The notes under the pieces: generated by a model
What the model was told of the DNA's origin: nothing
The model's database searches: none
The model's input: the letters and a program-made list of their open reading frames with translations, nothing else
NCBI GenBank assembly: GCA_028866905.1
Contig: JAGWHI010000009.1
Location: 1-37,827 of the forward strand
Reading direction: 5' to 3'
Origin: Microcaldota archaeon
GTDB taxonomy: Archaea; Micrarchaeota; Micrarchaeia; Micrarchaeales; Micrarchaeaceae
Length of the DNA stretch: 37,827 nucleotides
Made by a program: the position numbers and the translations under genes
Shown: piece after piece, positions 1 to 7,985 of the stretch
Numbering within the stretch: position 1 is the first letter of the stretch
How the letters are laid out: every line of letters starts with the position of its first letter

Positions 1-2
1 TC

Positions 3-149
3 TCCCTGGATCTCAACGTCATACAGCCGACGCACATAAGGACCGAGAAGGGGTACGGCCTGGGGTACAGGCTGAACCCAAAGGTGAAGGATGTCGTCAA
101 GAACGTGCAGAAGTTCTCCAAGGTAATAGAGAGCGTCACTCAGAGCTAG
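3..149 (+). CDS. C-terminal fragment of an unrecognised protein
   Basis: The window opens inside a reading frame that runs 48 codons to a TAG at 147-149. The visible tail is basic and mixed hydrophilic, ending KVIESVTQS, with a central GYGLGYRLNPKVKDVV segment that could be the wing and last helix of a winged-helix domain, but this is a guess. No catalytic motif is visible. Its stop codon overlaps the stop of the convergent Nre gene by 4 nt. The rest of the gene lies outside the window. Confidence 0.55.
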   Translation, partial: SLDLNVIQPTHIRTEKGYGLGYRLNPKVKDVVKNVQKFSKVIESVTQS

Positions 150-1393
150 GGCTTCACGAAATCCGGTATGCGCCTCTGCGTAAGCATGTCCTTCAGTATC
201 CTGCTGTTCCTTATCCACTCCTTGGTACCGATCTCCAGCTTGCCCTTGATGTAATCGAACATCTGTTGGGTGTTTTCCAGCGTCTCCGGCTTTGTCGAGA
301 GTGTCTCCCTGACATGCTCCCTGACGTTCCACACCCCGACCGGCATAATGTAGCCGTCGTGCACCTCCCTCAGTATGAGAGCCACGCCCTGCCTCTTAAG
401 TATCTTCATGCGCTCCGTGATTGCGAGCCTGCCTGAGTAGTAGCAGCCACCTATCTCCGCGTAGGTCTTGCGACCCTCCCAACCCTCGTACGACCCGTAT
501 ATCGATATGTCCTTGCCGTTCTCGTTCCATACGGTCTTTGGCCACCACGCCTCTATCGACTCGTACTGCCAGTTGCCTGGCATGAAGAATATCAGCCATC
601 TGTTGTCGAGCGCGCAGTTGTAGTACGCGTATATCGAGTCCACGGGCTCGTAGCTCTTCACTTCCTCCAGCGTGTTCTTGGACAGCGTGTCGTCTACCGC
701 AGTTATGCTCCACCTCGTCGGCACGAACTTCCTCCTCTGCTTTAGGCCGAACAGCCCTGCCGAGAACGCCTTCTGTATCTTCGAAACTGGGACCCCTTTC
801 TCGTAGAGCTCTACAACCGAGGTCTTCGCATCCGCATCCGCGTCGCTGAACCTGCTCTCAATCTTCTGGTCCGAGCGCACGTCGCCCATGTCAAAAGACT
901 TTATTGTGCCGCTTGGGCCGAACGGCTGCACCTCGTCCCTGAGCGTCATGTTGAACCTGGGCCTCTTTATGAAATCCATCTCGGAATCCGCAGTGCCGTC
1001 TGCCATCGCGAGCTCCTGCACCTTCTCTACAAGGCCGGGCTTCTCGGTGTCCGTCACCCTGACCTCCTGCATTCCCCGTACGAGCTTTGACCTGAAGTCC
1101 ACGATCTGCTCTATGTTGAGGAACCTCCATCGCTCCGGCGTACCCAGTATCGTGGTGTCGCCGAACTCCGGCGGGACGAGGGGGCCTATCGACACTTTCG
1201 GGTAGCCGAACCGCCCAACGAATATGTCGGTGGGGGAAGAACCCGCGAGCGACAGCCCGTTTATCTCCTTTATCGTCTTTACCGCGTAGTAGTGCCTGAG
1301 GAGCGCAGGGTCTCGCATGTGCCTGTAGACTATGTCGGATCTCTTGACGCGTATCGCTGCGTCCGAATAGCTGTACAGAGGAGTAGGGCTCAT
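146..1393 (-). CDS. nreA: Nre family DNA repair protein with C-terminal PCNA-binding motif
   Basis: A 415-residue protein of the archaeal Nre family (N- and C-terminal Nre domains, formerly DUF650/651), linked in haloarchaea to DNA-damage survival through PCNA. Family signatures are visible near residues 55-80: SPTDIFVGRFGYPKV, then GPLVPPEFGDT and a PERW motif. The extreme C-terminus carries QRRIPDFV, which fits the PCNA-interacting pattern Q-x-x-I-x-x-F. The ATG at 1393 is chosen because a TATA-like element lies about 26 nt upstream, giving a leaderless message; longer in-frame extensions run into the divergent gene. With this start the protein lacks the Cys-rich zinc segment that many Nre proteins carry at the N-terminus. 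Confidence 0.85.
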   Translation of the reverse strand: MSPTPLYSYSDAAIRVKRSDIVYRHMRDPALLRHYYAVKTIKEINGLSLAGSSPTDIFVGRFGYPKVSIGPLVPPEFGDTTILGTPERWRFLNIEQIVDFRSKLVRGMQEVRVTDTEKPGLVEKVQELAMADGTADSEMDFIKRPRFNMTLRDEVQPFGPSGTIKSFDMGDVRSDQKIESRFSDADADAKTSVVELYEKGVPVSKIQKAFSAGLFGLKQRRKFVPTRWSITAVDDTLSKNTLEEVKSYEPVDSIYAYYNCALDNRWLIFFMPGNWQYESIEAWWPKTVWNENGKDISIYGSYEGWEGRKTYAEIGGCYYSGRLAITERMKILKRQGVALILREVHDGYIMPVGVWNVREHVRETLSTKPETLENTQQMFDYIKGKLEIGTKEWIRNSRILKDMLTQRRIPDFVKP

Positions 1394-1411
1394 GGAACTA
1401 TATTGGCGTGC

Positions 1412-1425
1412 AATCTTTTTATGCC
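1412..1425. promoter_or_regulatory. Divergent TATA region between nre and the M24 peptidase
   Basis: The T/A-rich core CTTTTTATGCC reads as CATAAAAAG on the minus strand. It is centred about 26 nt upstream of the nre ATG at 1393 and about 32 nt upstream of the peptidase ATG at 1451, the spacing expected for archaeal TATA boxes. Only 57 nt separate the two start codons, so both promoters must share this segment. Confidence 0.5.
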
Positions 1426-1450
1426 TTCTTAGAGATATCATGGCGATCTG

Positions 1451-2551
1451 ATGCGGAGCGTAAAGGACAGGCTGGAGAAGGTCTTCAGGGGGACGAAAAT
1501 CGACGCAATACTGCTCACCACTAACGAGAACCTCGACCCGAATTTCATCTACCTCAGCGGATTCGAGAACGGGCTCGACCAGAACGGCGTTTTCGAGAGC
1601 CACTACCTGATAGCGACCAGGAGGGGGATGACAATCATAACGAACCCTCTTGGCATCGGCGAGTGCAGGGCGCAAAGGCCAAGGGAGATGAAGATCGCGA
1701 GCATAGATTCAGGAAAGAAGCTCATAGCCCTACTTAGGAGACATCTGAAGGGAAGGGTAGTGGGGGTCAACGGGAGGTTCATCTCGTACAACTGGATAGG
1801 CCTGCTGAAGAAGGAGATTAAGCCGAAGAAGATAGTCGACATCTCGCAGGCGTTCGACAGCGTTAGGGAGGTCAAGGACAGGGGGGAGCTCGGGAAGATG
1901 AGGACTGCCAATGCAATCATAAAGAAGGCGGTCGACCAGGCACGGGCTTACCTCGTTGAAGGGGTCACCGAAATGGAGATGTCCATGCACATAGGCAGCC
2001 TGGTGATAAAGAACGGCGGATCGGCGCCTTCGTTCCCCACGATAGTCTCCTTCGGGAAGAACTCCGCTGACCCGCACCACATGCCGGACTCCACAAAGCT
2101 GGCCAGGAACACCGTTGTAATGATTGATGCCGGAGCGAGGTACAAGGGCTACTGCTCGGACATAACCCGCACGATGATATTCAGGCCGGACAGGAAGTCC
2201 GACAAATACGCGCGGATGGCCGACATCTACAACACAGTAGCCAGGGCGCAGAAGCTTGCAATGAAGGAGTATATTGTAGGCAATGACGCGTCGAAGGCGC
2301 ACAACGCAGCTGAGAGTTTCATAAATTCAGCCAGGGGGGGCGCCTACAAGGGAAAATTCATGCATGCGCTGGGCCATTCCGTGGGCATCGACGTCCATGA
2401 CGGCAGGAACGCGGTTTCTCCGTACTCCAAGTTCAAGTTCAGGGAGGGGATGGTCTTCAGCAACGAGCCAGGCATATACGTCAATGGGTTCTGCGGCGTG
2501 CGCCTTGAGGACGACGTGCTGATAACGAGGAAGGGCCCTAGGATACTTTAG
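1451..2551 (+). CDS. M24 family metallopeptidase (Xaa-Pro dipeptidase/aminopeptidase)
   Basis: A 366-residue cytosolic pita-bread peptidase that would release N-terminal residues before proline. The N-terminal creatinase-like domain spans about residues 1-125. The C-terminal catalytic domain has all five dinuclear-metal ligands in order: Asp in MIDAGARYKGYCSD, a second Asp in SDITRTM, His in HALGHSVGIDVHDG, Glu in FSNEPGIYV and Glu in GVRLEDDVL. The ATG at 1451 is the first start after an in-frame stop. The 3' end overlaps the convergent gatE gene by 14 nt. Proline-specific peptidase and generic M24 aminopeptidase cannot be told apart from sequence alone. Confidence 0.9.
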   Translation: MRSVKDRLEKVFRGTKIDAILLTTNENLDPNFIYLSGFENGLDQNGVFESHYLIATRRGMTIITNPLGIGECRAQRPREMKIASIDSGKKLIALLRRHLKGRVVGVNGRFISYNWIGLLKKEIKPKKIVDISQAFDSVREVKDRGELGKMRTANAIIKKAVDQARAYLVEGVTEMEMSMHIGSLVIKNGGSAPSFPTIVSFGKNSADPHHMPDSTKLARNTVVMIDAGARYKGYCSDITRTMIFRPDRKSDKYARMADIYNTVARAQKLAMKEYIVGNDASKAHNAAESFINSARGGAYKGKFMHALGHSVGIDVHDGRNAVSPYSKFKFREGMVFSNEPGIYVNGFCGVRLEDDVLITRKGPRIL

Positions 2552-4397
2552 AGGCAAGGATGGAGTTAAGCTCCTCGCCGTCGATTCGCAGCCTGTACTT
2601 GGACATCAGCTCCTTCCTTATCGCGTTCGCATCCGCCTTGCCCTCCTTCTCCGCCTGCGCGACGAGCGCGCTGATCTCGTGCCTGTGCATCCTGGAGAGG
2701 CTGTGCTTCTTTATTATCGAATCGACTGGCTCGTCCTCGCGGCCCAGGCTCTTCAATATCTCGTCAATCGCCTGCTTGGTTATGCGCTCCATGTCGTACT
2801 CGCGGAACATTTCAAGGATGCGGTCCTCCCTTATGGACGATACGTTGACGCCCTGCCTGCCCAGCTCTGTGAGCTTCTGAAGTATTACCGATGCTGCGAA
2901 ATTCGGCTCCACATTAGTCTTGGTCGTGACCGCCTTGAACAGCTGCAGCCTCGGGGAGGTGAGGAGCTGCTCCGCATACGCCTTGTTCGTGAGCTTCGCT
3001 CCGAGGAACTCCCGCTCCTTCTCTATGCTCGGCGCGGATCCGGCGGCCTGCTCCATTAGCATGCTGTGTATGGGTATCGGATGCGCGTCCGTTTCGGGGT
3101 ACATCCTCGAACCCCCGGGCAACGGCCTGAGGAAACGGGTGGTGCAGAGCTCGACATTGTTTACGCCCCTGGTCTCTACAGGAATGCCGACCATCGCCTG
3201 CGACGCCCGCCATGCCGAACGCGACGCAGCCTTCTCGGCCTGGCCCTCCTTCCCGCCGACTATTATGAACGAATCGTGCTCCGTTATCGAGAGCTCCTTC
3301 CTCATGTGGGCGAGCTCCTCCTTAGTTATCGAATACGACGCTATGTCCTCGTCGCTGTGTATTATGCCGTGCACGCCTGCGGTCTTGGCGTAGTCGCTTA
3401 TCTCGCTGCCCAGCCTCCTGTTCGGGTTGACCTCCGTGCCCAGCAGCCCCTTGAACCCGTGCAGAGGGATCGCCATCACCCTCCCGTCCGCGTCGAGCGA
3501 GCTTCTCAGGACCTTCGACTTCGTGTTCGCGAATGCCCTTGTGACGTTCTTCGGCCTTCCGACGGAGGCCTTGCGTTTGACGAGAGTGTCGCGTATCCTG
3601 ATCAGGTTCTCCTGCCTGTCTATCTCGTTGTCTATGAACCTGTCCATCGTGTCTATCTCCTGGAGCCCCTTTATCTCCACGCGGGCGCCGCCGGATATAG
3701 AGACGTTGACGTCCTGCCTTATCGAGCCTATGCCGCGCTGTGCCATTCCCGAGACTCTTATCAGGGTGCCTATGTAGAGCGCGATCTCCTTGGCGGCCTT
3801 GGCGGTTGGTATGGTCGGGTCCGTGTCTATCTCTATGAGCGGTATTCCGAGCCTGTCGGTGTTGTAGGATATCAGGTTGCCTTCCTCCCTCTCGATGCCG
3901 CTGGACTCCTCCTCTATGAAGAGAGATGGGACCCCGACGGATGCTGAGCCGACCTTTATCTGCCCGTTGAGGGCGACAAGCACGCTCCTCTGGAAGGCGC
4001 TCGGGTCGCTGCCGTCGACCACCTCCTTCCTCATCGGCTGCGCCTCGTCGACCGGTTTCATGCCCATCGCCTGCGAGAGGGAGAGCGCGACCATGAACGC
4101 CTGCATGTTTATCCCGTGCGGCGGCTCCTCGTCTATGTCGACCAGGCAGGTGCGGTCCCTGAAGATGTGGTACTTGAACGTGCGGTCCTTGCCCTCCTCG
4201 AATTCGGCTGACCTGTCGATGCTGCCCAGTTCGCCAGCTACGGCCCTCTGCTTCCTGGTAACGTGGCCGATGCTTTTGTCTGATGCGTTTATGTCTGAAA
4301 GGCATTCGCAGAAGAGCTTCCTGTCGGTAGCCAGCCGCTGGTGTATCTCTAGGCCGCACTTGAATCCTATCTTCCTGTAGTGAGAGTCGTCCTTCAA
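2538..4397 (-). CDS. gatE: Glutamyl-tRNA(Gln) amidotransferase subunit E
   Basis: GatE (619 aa) binds misacylated Glu-tRNA(Gln), phosphorylates the glutamyl group and transamidates it with ammonia from GatD, the archaeal route to Gln-tRNA(Gln). The N-terminus has the conserved FKCGLEIHQRL motif of the GatB/GatE fold. A Glu/Asp-rich middle region and a helical YqeY-like tail (about residues 500-619) follow. Translation starts with TTG directly after the gatD TGA, with a GGTG Shine-Dalgarno-like element 5 nt upstream; no ATG exists before the conserved motif. The gene lies in the same reading frame as gatD, separated by one stop codon, so expression is almost certainly coupled. Confidence 0.95.
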   Translation of the reverse strand: MKDDSHYRKIGFKCGLEIHQRLATDRKLFCECLSDINASDKSIGHVTRKQRAVAGELGSIDRSAEFEEGKDRTFKYHIFRDRTCLVDIDEEPPHGINMQAFMVALSLSQAMGMKPVDEAQPMRKEVVDGSDPSAFQRSVLVALNGQIKVGSASVGVPSLFIEEESSGIEREEGNLISYNTDRLGIPLIEIDTDPTIPTAKAAKEIALYIGTLIRVSGMAQRGIGSIRQDVNVSISGGARVEIKGLQEIDTMDRFIDNEIDRQENLIRIRDTLVKRKASVGRPKNVTRAFANTKSKVLRSSLDADGRVMAIPLHGFKGLLGTEVNPNRRLGSEISDYAKTAGVHGIIHSDEDIASYSITKEELAHMRKELSITEHDSFIIVGGKEGQAEKAASRSAWRASQAMVGIPVETRGVNNVELCTTRFLRPLPGGSRMYPETDAHPIPIHSMLMEQAAGSAPSIEKEREFLGAKLTNKAYAEQLLTSPRLQLFKAVTTKTNVEPNFAASVILQKLTELGRQGVNVSSIREDRILEMFREYDMERITKQAIDEILKSLGREDEPVDSIIKKHSLSRMHRHEISALVAQAEKEGKADANAIRKELMSKYRLRIDGEELNSILASKVS

Positions 4398-5735
4398 TCA
4401 AACACCAAAGTCATTGTATTCGCTCCTGCCTTTTATCTCGCCCACGAGGTTCTTGGGCAGCATCTCGGCAGCCTTGTCCCTTGTGTGGTTGCCGAGGAGC
4501 CATCCCAGCTTGACGTAGGCGGTCTCGGGCAGCATGTCCTCGCAGTAGATGACGCCTGCGTTGCTCAGCAGCCTCAGGTTCTTGTATACGCTAGGGTGCA
4601 CCCTTCCGTGTAGCGTCTGCGAGGTCATCCCCACCACCATTCCGCTTGACACGGCCCGCTTTATCGCGGGAAGCCATGAGTCCTCCTTGTCGCGCGTAGA
4701 CACCGGAGTGTGGCCCAGGCCCGTGCCCTCTATTATCATTCCCCTGTATCCTTTGCCTATGTAGAATTCCATTATCTCCGGGCTGGCGCCAGGGTATGGC
4801 TTGACCAGCGCTACCCTGCGCTCGAACTTCGCCCTAGGAACGATCTTCCTTCTCTCTTCACGGACAACCCTCCTGTAGCTGTTGCCGGTATACTCTATCG
4901 CCCCGCTTTGGGCTATCAGCGCGATCGGTGAGTCGTTTATCGGCTTGAAGGCGTCCCTCCTTGAGGTGTGCATCTTCCTGGTCTTCGTGCCCCTCATCAG
5001 CGCGCACCTGTCGTCGGAGCTGCTGGAGTGCATGCATATCGACACCTCAGCGACGTCGGACCGCGCTGCGGCGTGGGCGCTGCATATGAGGTTCATGAAA
5101 GCGTCGCTGGAACCCCTGTCGGGGCTCCTTTGCGAGCCGGTGATCACGACTGGGGCGTTGAGCCCCTCGAGCATGAAGCTGAGCGCGGCAGCGGTGAAGT
5201 GCATAGTGTCGGTGCCGTGCGTTATCACGACGCCCCTGCTGCCGTGGTTGAGCTTCGATGCCACCGACTCGGCGATCTTCTGCCACTCGGCCGATGTCAT
5301 GTCCTCGCTCGATATGTTAAACAGCTGCTGCGGCTCTATGCGGGCGATCCCTGCCAGCTCCGGCACGGTATAGAAGAGCTCCTCTGGGCTCTGGAGCGTC
5401 GACACGCCGCCGGTCTTGTAGTCGACCCTGCTGCCTATGGTGCCGCCGGTGTAGACTACAGACACCTTCGGCAGCGTCTCAGCCTGCTTGATCTTGGCCT
5501 TGGGGAACGCGATCTTCCCCTTCCTCTTCGCGATCAGCCTTAGCCTGGACGCGTAGAAGTCGACGCCTATGTTGTACCCGTTGTCGAGCTTTATGACGAC
5601 TATGTCGAAGGCGTTCGCCTCGGTCGATGGCATGAGCTCCCCCTCGGACTGCGTACCCTTGAAGTTGAACGACACGCGGTCGCCGGGCCCTATCCCTGAC
5701 TTCTTCAGCTCCTTGCTTATCTTTTCAGAGTATAT
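4398..5735 (-). CDS. gatD: Glutamyl-tRNA(Gln) amidotransferase subunit D (start codon uncertain)
   Basis: GatD is the L-asparaginase-like subunit that releases ammonia from glutamine for GatE. An N-terminal barrel (GDRVSFNF, EGELMPS, LDNGYNIGV) precedes the asparaginase domain with YTGGTIGS, THGTDTMHFTA and GSQRSPDRGSSDA motifs carrying the catalytic Thr and Asp residues. The first GTG, at 5675, would cut inside the conserved GDRV motif. Reading upstream gives a plausible helix (YSEKISKELKKSGIGPGDRV) with no ATG, GTG or TTG before the in-frame TAG at 5789-5787. I place the start at ATA 5735, four nt after a GGTGG element; this gives 445 residues, near the family's usual length. GTG 5675 is the conventional alternative. 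Confidence 0.85.
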   Translation of the reverse strand: MYSEKISKELKKSGIGPGDRVSFNFKGTQSEGELMPSTEANAFDIVVIKLDNGYNIGVDFYASRLRLIAKRKGKIAFPKAKIKQAETLPKVSVVYTGGTIGSRVDYKTGGVSTLQSPEELFYTVPELAGIARIEPQQLFNISSEDMTSAEWQKIAESVASKLNHGSRGVVITHGTDTMHFTAAALSFMLEGLNAPVVITGSQRSPDRGSSDAFMNLICSAHAAARSDVAEVSICMHSSSSDDRCALMRGTKTRKMHTSRRDAFKPINDSPIALIAQSGAIEYTGNSYRRVVREERRKIVPRAKFERRVALVKPYPGASPEIMEFYIGKGYRGMIIEGTGLGHTPVSTRDKEDSWLPAIKRAVSSGMVVGMTSQTLHGRVHPSVYKNLRLLSNAGVIYCEDMLPETAYVKLGWLLGNHTRDKAAEMLPKNLVGEIKGRSEYNDFGV

Positions 5736-5745
5736 TGTACCACCG

Positions 5746-7017
5746 TCAGGCCATGCTTCCGTACAGCACGTTCGCGGATGCGGACTCTATCCTTGCGAGC
5801 ACCGTGCTTCCGGGCGCGGCCGAGCGCCTCTCCCTTATGACTACCTGCTTGTATGAATCACTCCTACCATTAATAGACCTTTCTGATGACTCGGTGATCA
5901 GCACAGGTATCTCCATGCCCATGTAGCCGTCGTTTATCTCGTGCTGGACGCTCCTAACAACGCGCGCCGCCTTCCTGCTCCTCTCGTTTATTACTGAACG
6001 CGGATGCTGCCCCATCCTTGCGGCCCTGGTGTGCGGCCTCGCCCCGAACTTGGAGAGGTTTGTCACGTCGGGCTTTATTTCCTTGATGAAGTCGAGAGTT
6101 CTGCTGAAGTCCTCTTCGGTCTCCGAGGGATAGCCGACTATTATGTCCGTAGCGATCGTTATTCCGCTGACCCTCTTGCGCAGTTCGCCGACATACCCGT
6201 TGTATTCGCCGACAGTGTAGTCCCTACCCATGTCGGCAAGCACGGAATCGCTGCCTGACTGCAATGGAAGATGCGCGAACTTGTAGAACTTACCGCTGTT
6301 CATCTGCTCCGCGAAATCGTCGAAATATCTGTGCAGGTGCTCTGGGTTGAGCATCCCGACACGCACCTTGAAGCCGCCGTCCAGCCCGGATATGCGGGAC
6401 ATGAGCTCGGCGATGTTGGTTCCCCGGTCCAGCCCGTATGCGCCGACATCCTGTGCCGTGAGCTCTATCTCCCTGGCCCCTCCGGCCACGCTCCTCTCGA
6501 CTGCCTTGACTATGAGGTCCTCGGTGAAGCTGTTCAGCCTTCCCCTTGCGCGCTTAGTCTCGCAGAAGCCGCACGCGCTGACGCATCCGTCGCTTATCGG
6601 TATCCGGGATATCACGCCAGGGCTTGGCGAGAAATGCGCTATCTTGTCCTCCCTGGAATCGGAAACAAAGCTCGCCTTGCCGCCGTGGTATGCGGCCCGC
6701 ACTGCGTCGCCTATCGCGTGTATGTTCTGAGGCGTCACTATGCTCGCGCTTGGGGCGTGCTTGGATATCATGTCCCGGTTGGCCCCGGCCATGCATCCCG
6801 CAACGACCAGCCTCTTGCCCTGGGAGGAAAGCGAGTCGAGATTGTAGAGTATTTTCTGCGCAGTGGCGCTCTTGACGGTGCAGGTGTTGACCACCACGAC
6901 GTCAGCTTCCGAGGCGCTTGAGCAGAGCTCAGCCCCGGAGTCGACAAGCATTGAACCCATCATCTCGCTGTCAGCCCGGTTCAGGGTGCAGCCATAGGTT
7001 TTTATATATGTTTTCAT
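5746..7017 (-). CDS. mtaB: tRNA t6A37 methylthiotransferase (CDKAL1/MtaB type radical SAM)
   Basis: A 423-residue methylthiotransferase that would convert t6A to ms2t6A at position 37 of ANN-decoding tRNAs. Three parts are visible: the N-terminal UPF0004 domain with cysteines in YGCTLN, NTCTVK and AGCM (second Fe-S cluster); the radical SAM core with CVSACGFC (C-x3-C-x2-C); and a C-terminal TRAM-like RNA-binding domain (about residues 360-423). The short archaeal form matches CDKAL1/e-MtaB better than MiaB or RimO. The ATG at 7017 has a TATA element about 23 nt upstream, so the transcript is probably leaderless. gatD follows closely, suggesting an mtaB-gatD-gatE operon devoted to tRNA. Confidence 0.9.
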   Translation of the reverse strand: MKTYIKTYGCTLNRADSEMMGSMLVDSGAELCSSASEADVVVVNTCTVKSATAQKILYNLDSLSSQGKRLVVAGCMAGANRDMISKHAPSASIVTPQNIHAIGDAVRAAYHGGKASFVSDSREDKIAHFSPSPGVISRIPISDGCVSACGFCETKRARGRLNSFTEDLIVKAVERSVAGGAREIELTAQDVGAYGLDRGTNIAELMSRISGLDGGFKVRVGMLNPEHLHRYFDDFAEQMNSGKFYKFAHLPLQSGSDSVLADMGRDYTVGEYNGYVGELRKRVSGITIATDIIVGYPSETEEDFSRTLDFIKEIKPDVTNLSKFGARPHTRAARMGQHPRSVINERSRKAARVVRSVQHEINDGYMGMEIPVLITESSERSINGRSDSYKQVVIRERRSAAPGSTVLARIESASANVLYGSMA

Positions 7018-7034
7018 GCTTATCTTCTATCGCG

Positions 7035-7064
7035 ATTTATAATCCCTATAAAGGAATATATAGG
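7035..7064. promoter_or_regulatory. Back-to-back TATA boxes for mtaB and the zinc protein gene
   Basis: ATTTATAATC at 7035-7044 is placed for leaderless transcription of mtaB (ATG 7017, minus strand). AATATATAGG at 7055-7064 is placed for leaderless transcription of the plus-strand gene at 7088. A further TATAAAG lies between them. Confidence 0.6.
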
Positions 7065-7087
7065 TTTCATAACTCCTCGGTGTTTTT

Positions 7088-7324
7088 ATGACGGTAAGGC
7101 TGTGCGATAGATGCAAACGTGAGATTTACAGGTTCGAGACTTGCGATTACTGCGACAGGAAGATATGCGACGCGTGCACGAAGAGCACGTACCGCGTGCA
7201 GAAGACCACAAGGCTTGCGATATGCAAGGACTGCTGGAGCAACCTCAAGAAGAGGACTGCTTTCAAGAACAAGTCAAGGTCGCTGGTAATAGTAAGGCAG
7301 GAACCAGAACGCGAAAGGTTCTGA
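7088..7324 (+). CDS. Small zinc-binding protein with four CxxC pairs
   Basis: A 78-residue protein with four cysteine pairs (CDRC, CDYC, CDAC, CKDC) in the first 50 residues, followed by a lysine-rich segment and a charged tail. The spacing suggests a two-zinc cross-brace or treble-clef fold such as FYVE/RING/B-box, or a pair of zinc ribbons. No named family is recognised. The ATG at 7088 sits about 26 nt after a TATA box. The stop codon abuts the stop of the convergent membrane protein gene with no spacer. A nucleic-acid or protein-interaction role is plausible but unproven. Confidence 0.8.
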   Translation: MTVRLCDRCKREIYRFETCDYCDRKICDACTKSTYRVQKTTRLAICKDCWSNLKKRTAFKNKSRSLVIVRQEPERERF

Positions 7325-7867
7325 TCATCTCTTTCTCAGCGCGAGGAGGTACGAAAGCCCCCCGAACAGGGCGCCGACAACAGCGGATATCACGAACGGT
7401 ATTATCAGATAGGGGTACATCCCTATCAGCTGCTCGTGCACCTGGATGTCTGTGAGCCCGTGGCCGCCCACGGCAGTGGGCATGAGGCCGGCTCCTCCTA
7501 TGTATCCTGCGTAGACCAGGAGAAGGCAGGCGCCCGTTATGCCTATGTTGACCAGTATGAAGTGCACCCATGCGGACACGTTTGCCGAGCCCCTGAAGCC
7601 GTTGTCCACCTTGCCTATGTAATAGTAGAAGAGCGCCGTCACACCGAGGTAGATTATCATTATCAGGTAGCTAAGGTAGCCGGCGAGTATCCATGTGCCA
7701 GCGCTGCCGAAGGCTATCACCTGTGCTGGCGCCGGCACCACAGAGATCGAGCCGTATACGAAGAGGACCATGGTGAGCGCGACGAAGACCAGGCCCTGGC
7801 CCAGCGCGCTGTATATGAAGCGCAGGGTCCACGTGTCTAGGTTCCAGACCATAAGGCTCCTTGGCAT
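7325..7867 (-). CDS. Predicted multi-pass membrane protein of unknown function
   Basis: A 180-residue protein with four or five hydrophobic helices (roughly residues 18-40, 50-80, 100-125 and 150-175) and a short basic cytoplasmic tail LALRKR. A Gly-rich loop around GYIGGAGL separates the last helices. No family is recognised. The ATG at 7867 is preferred over upstream in-frame codons because a TATA element (7887-7897) lies about 25 nt upstream, predicting a leaderless mRNA; the upstream extension also overlaps the alba promoter. It ends exactly at the stop of the zinc protein gene. Confidence 0.75.
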   Translation of the reverse strand: MPRSLMVWNLDTWTLRFIYSALGQGLVFVALTMVLFVYGSISVVPAPAQVIAFGSAGTWILAGYLSYLIMIIYLGVTALFYYYIGKVDNGFRGSANVSAWVHFILVNIGITGACLLLVYAGYIGGAGLMPTAVGGHGLTDIQVHEQLIGMYPYLIIPFVISAVVGALFGGLSYLLALRKR

Positions 7868-7985
7868 GGAATCTATTCTACCGCTGACTTTAAATCCTTT
7901 GCCTACCGCATGCATCTGAGGTCCCGGAAAACACAGAAACTGCTTTATAGCATTGCGGGATACTACTCTATGTACTGGTTTTGGC

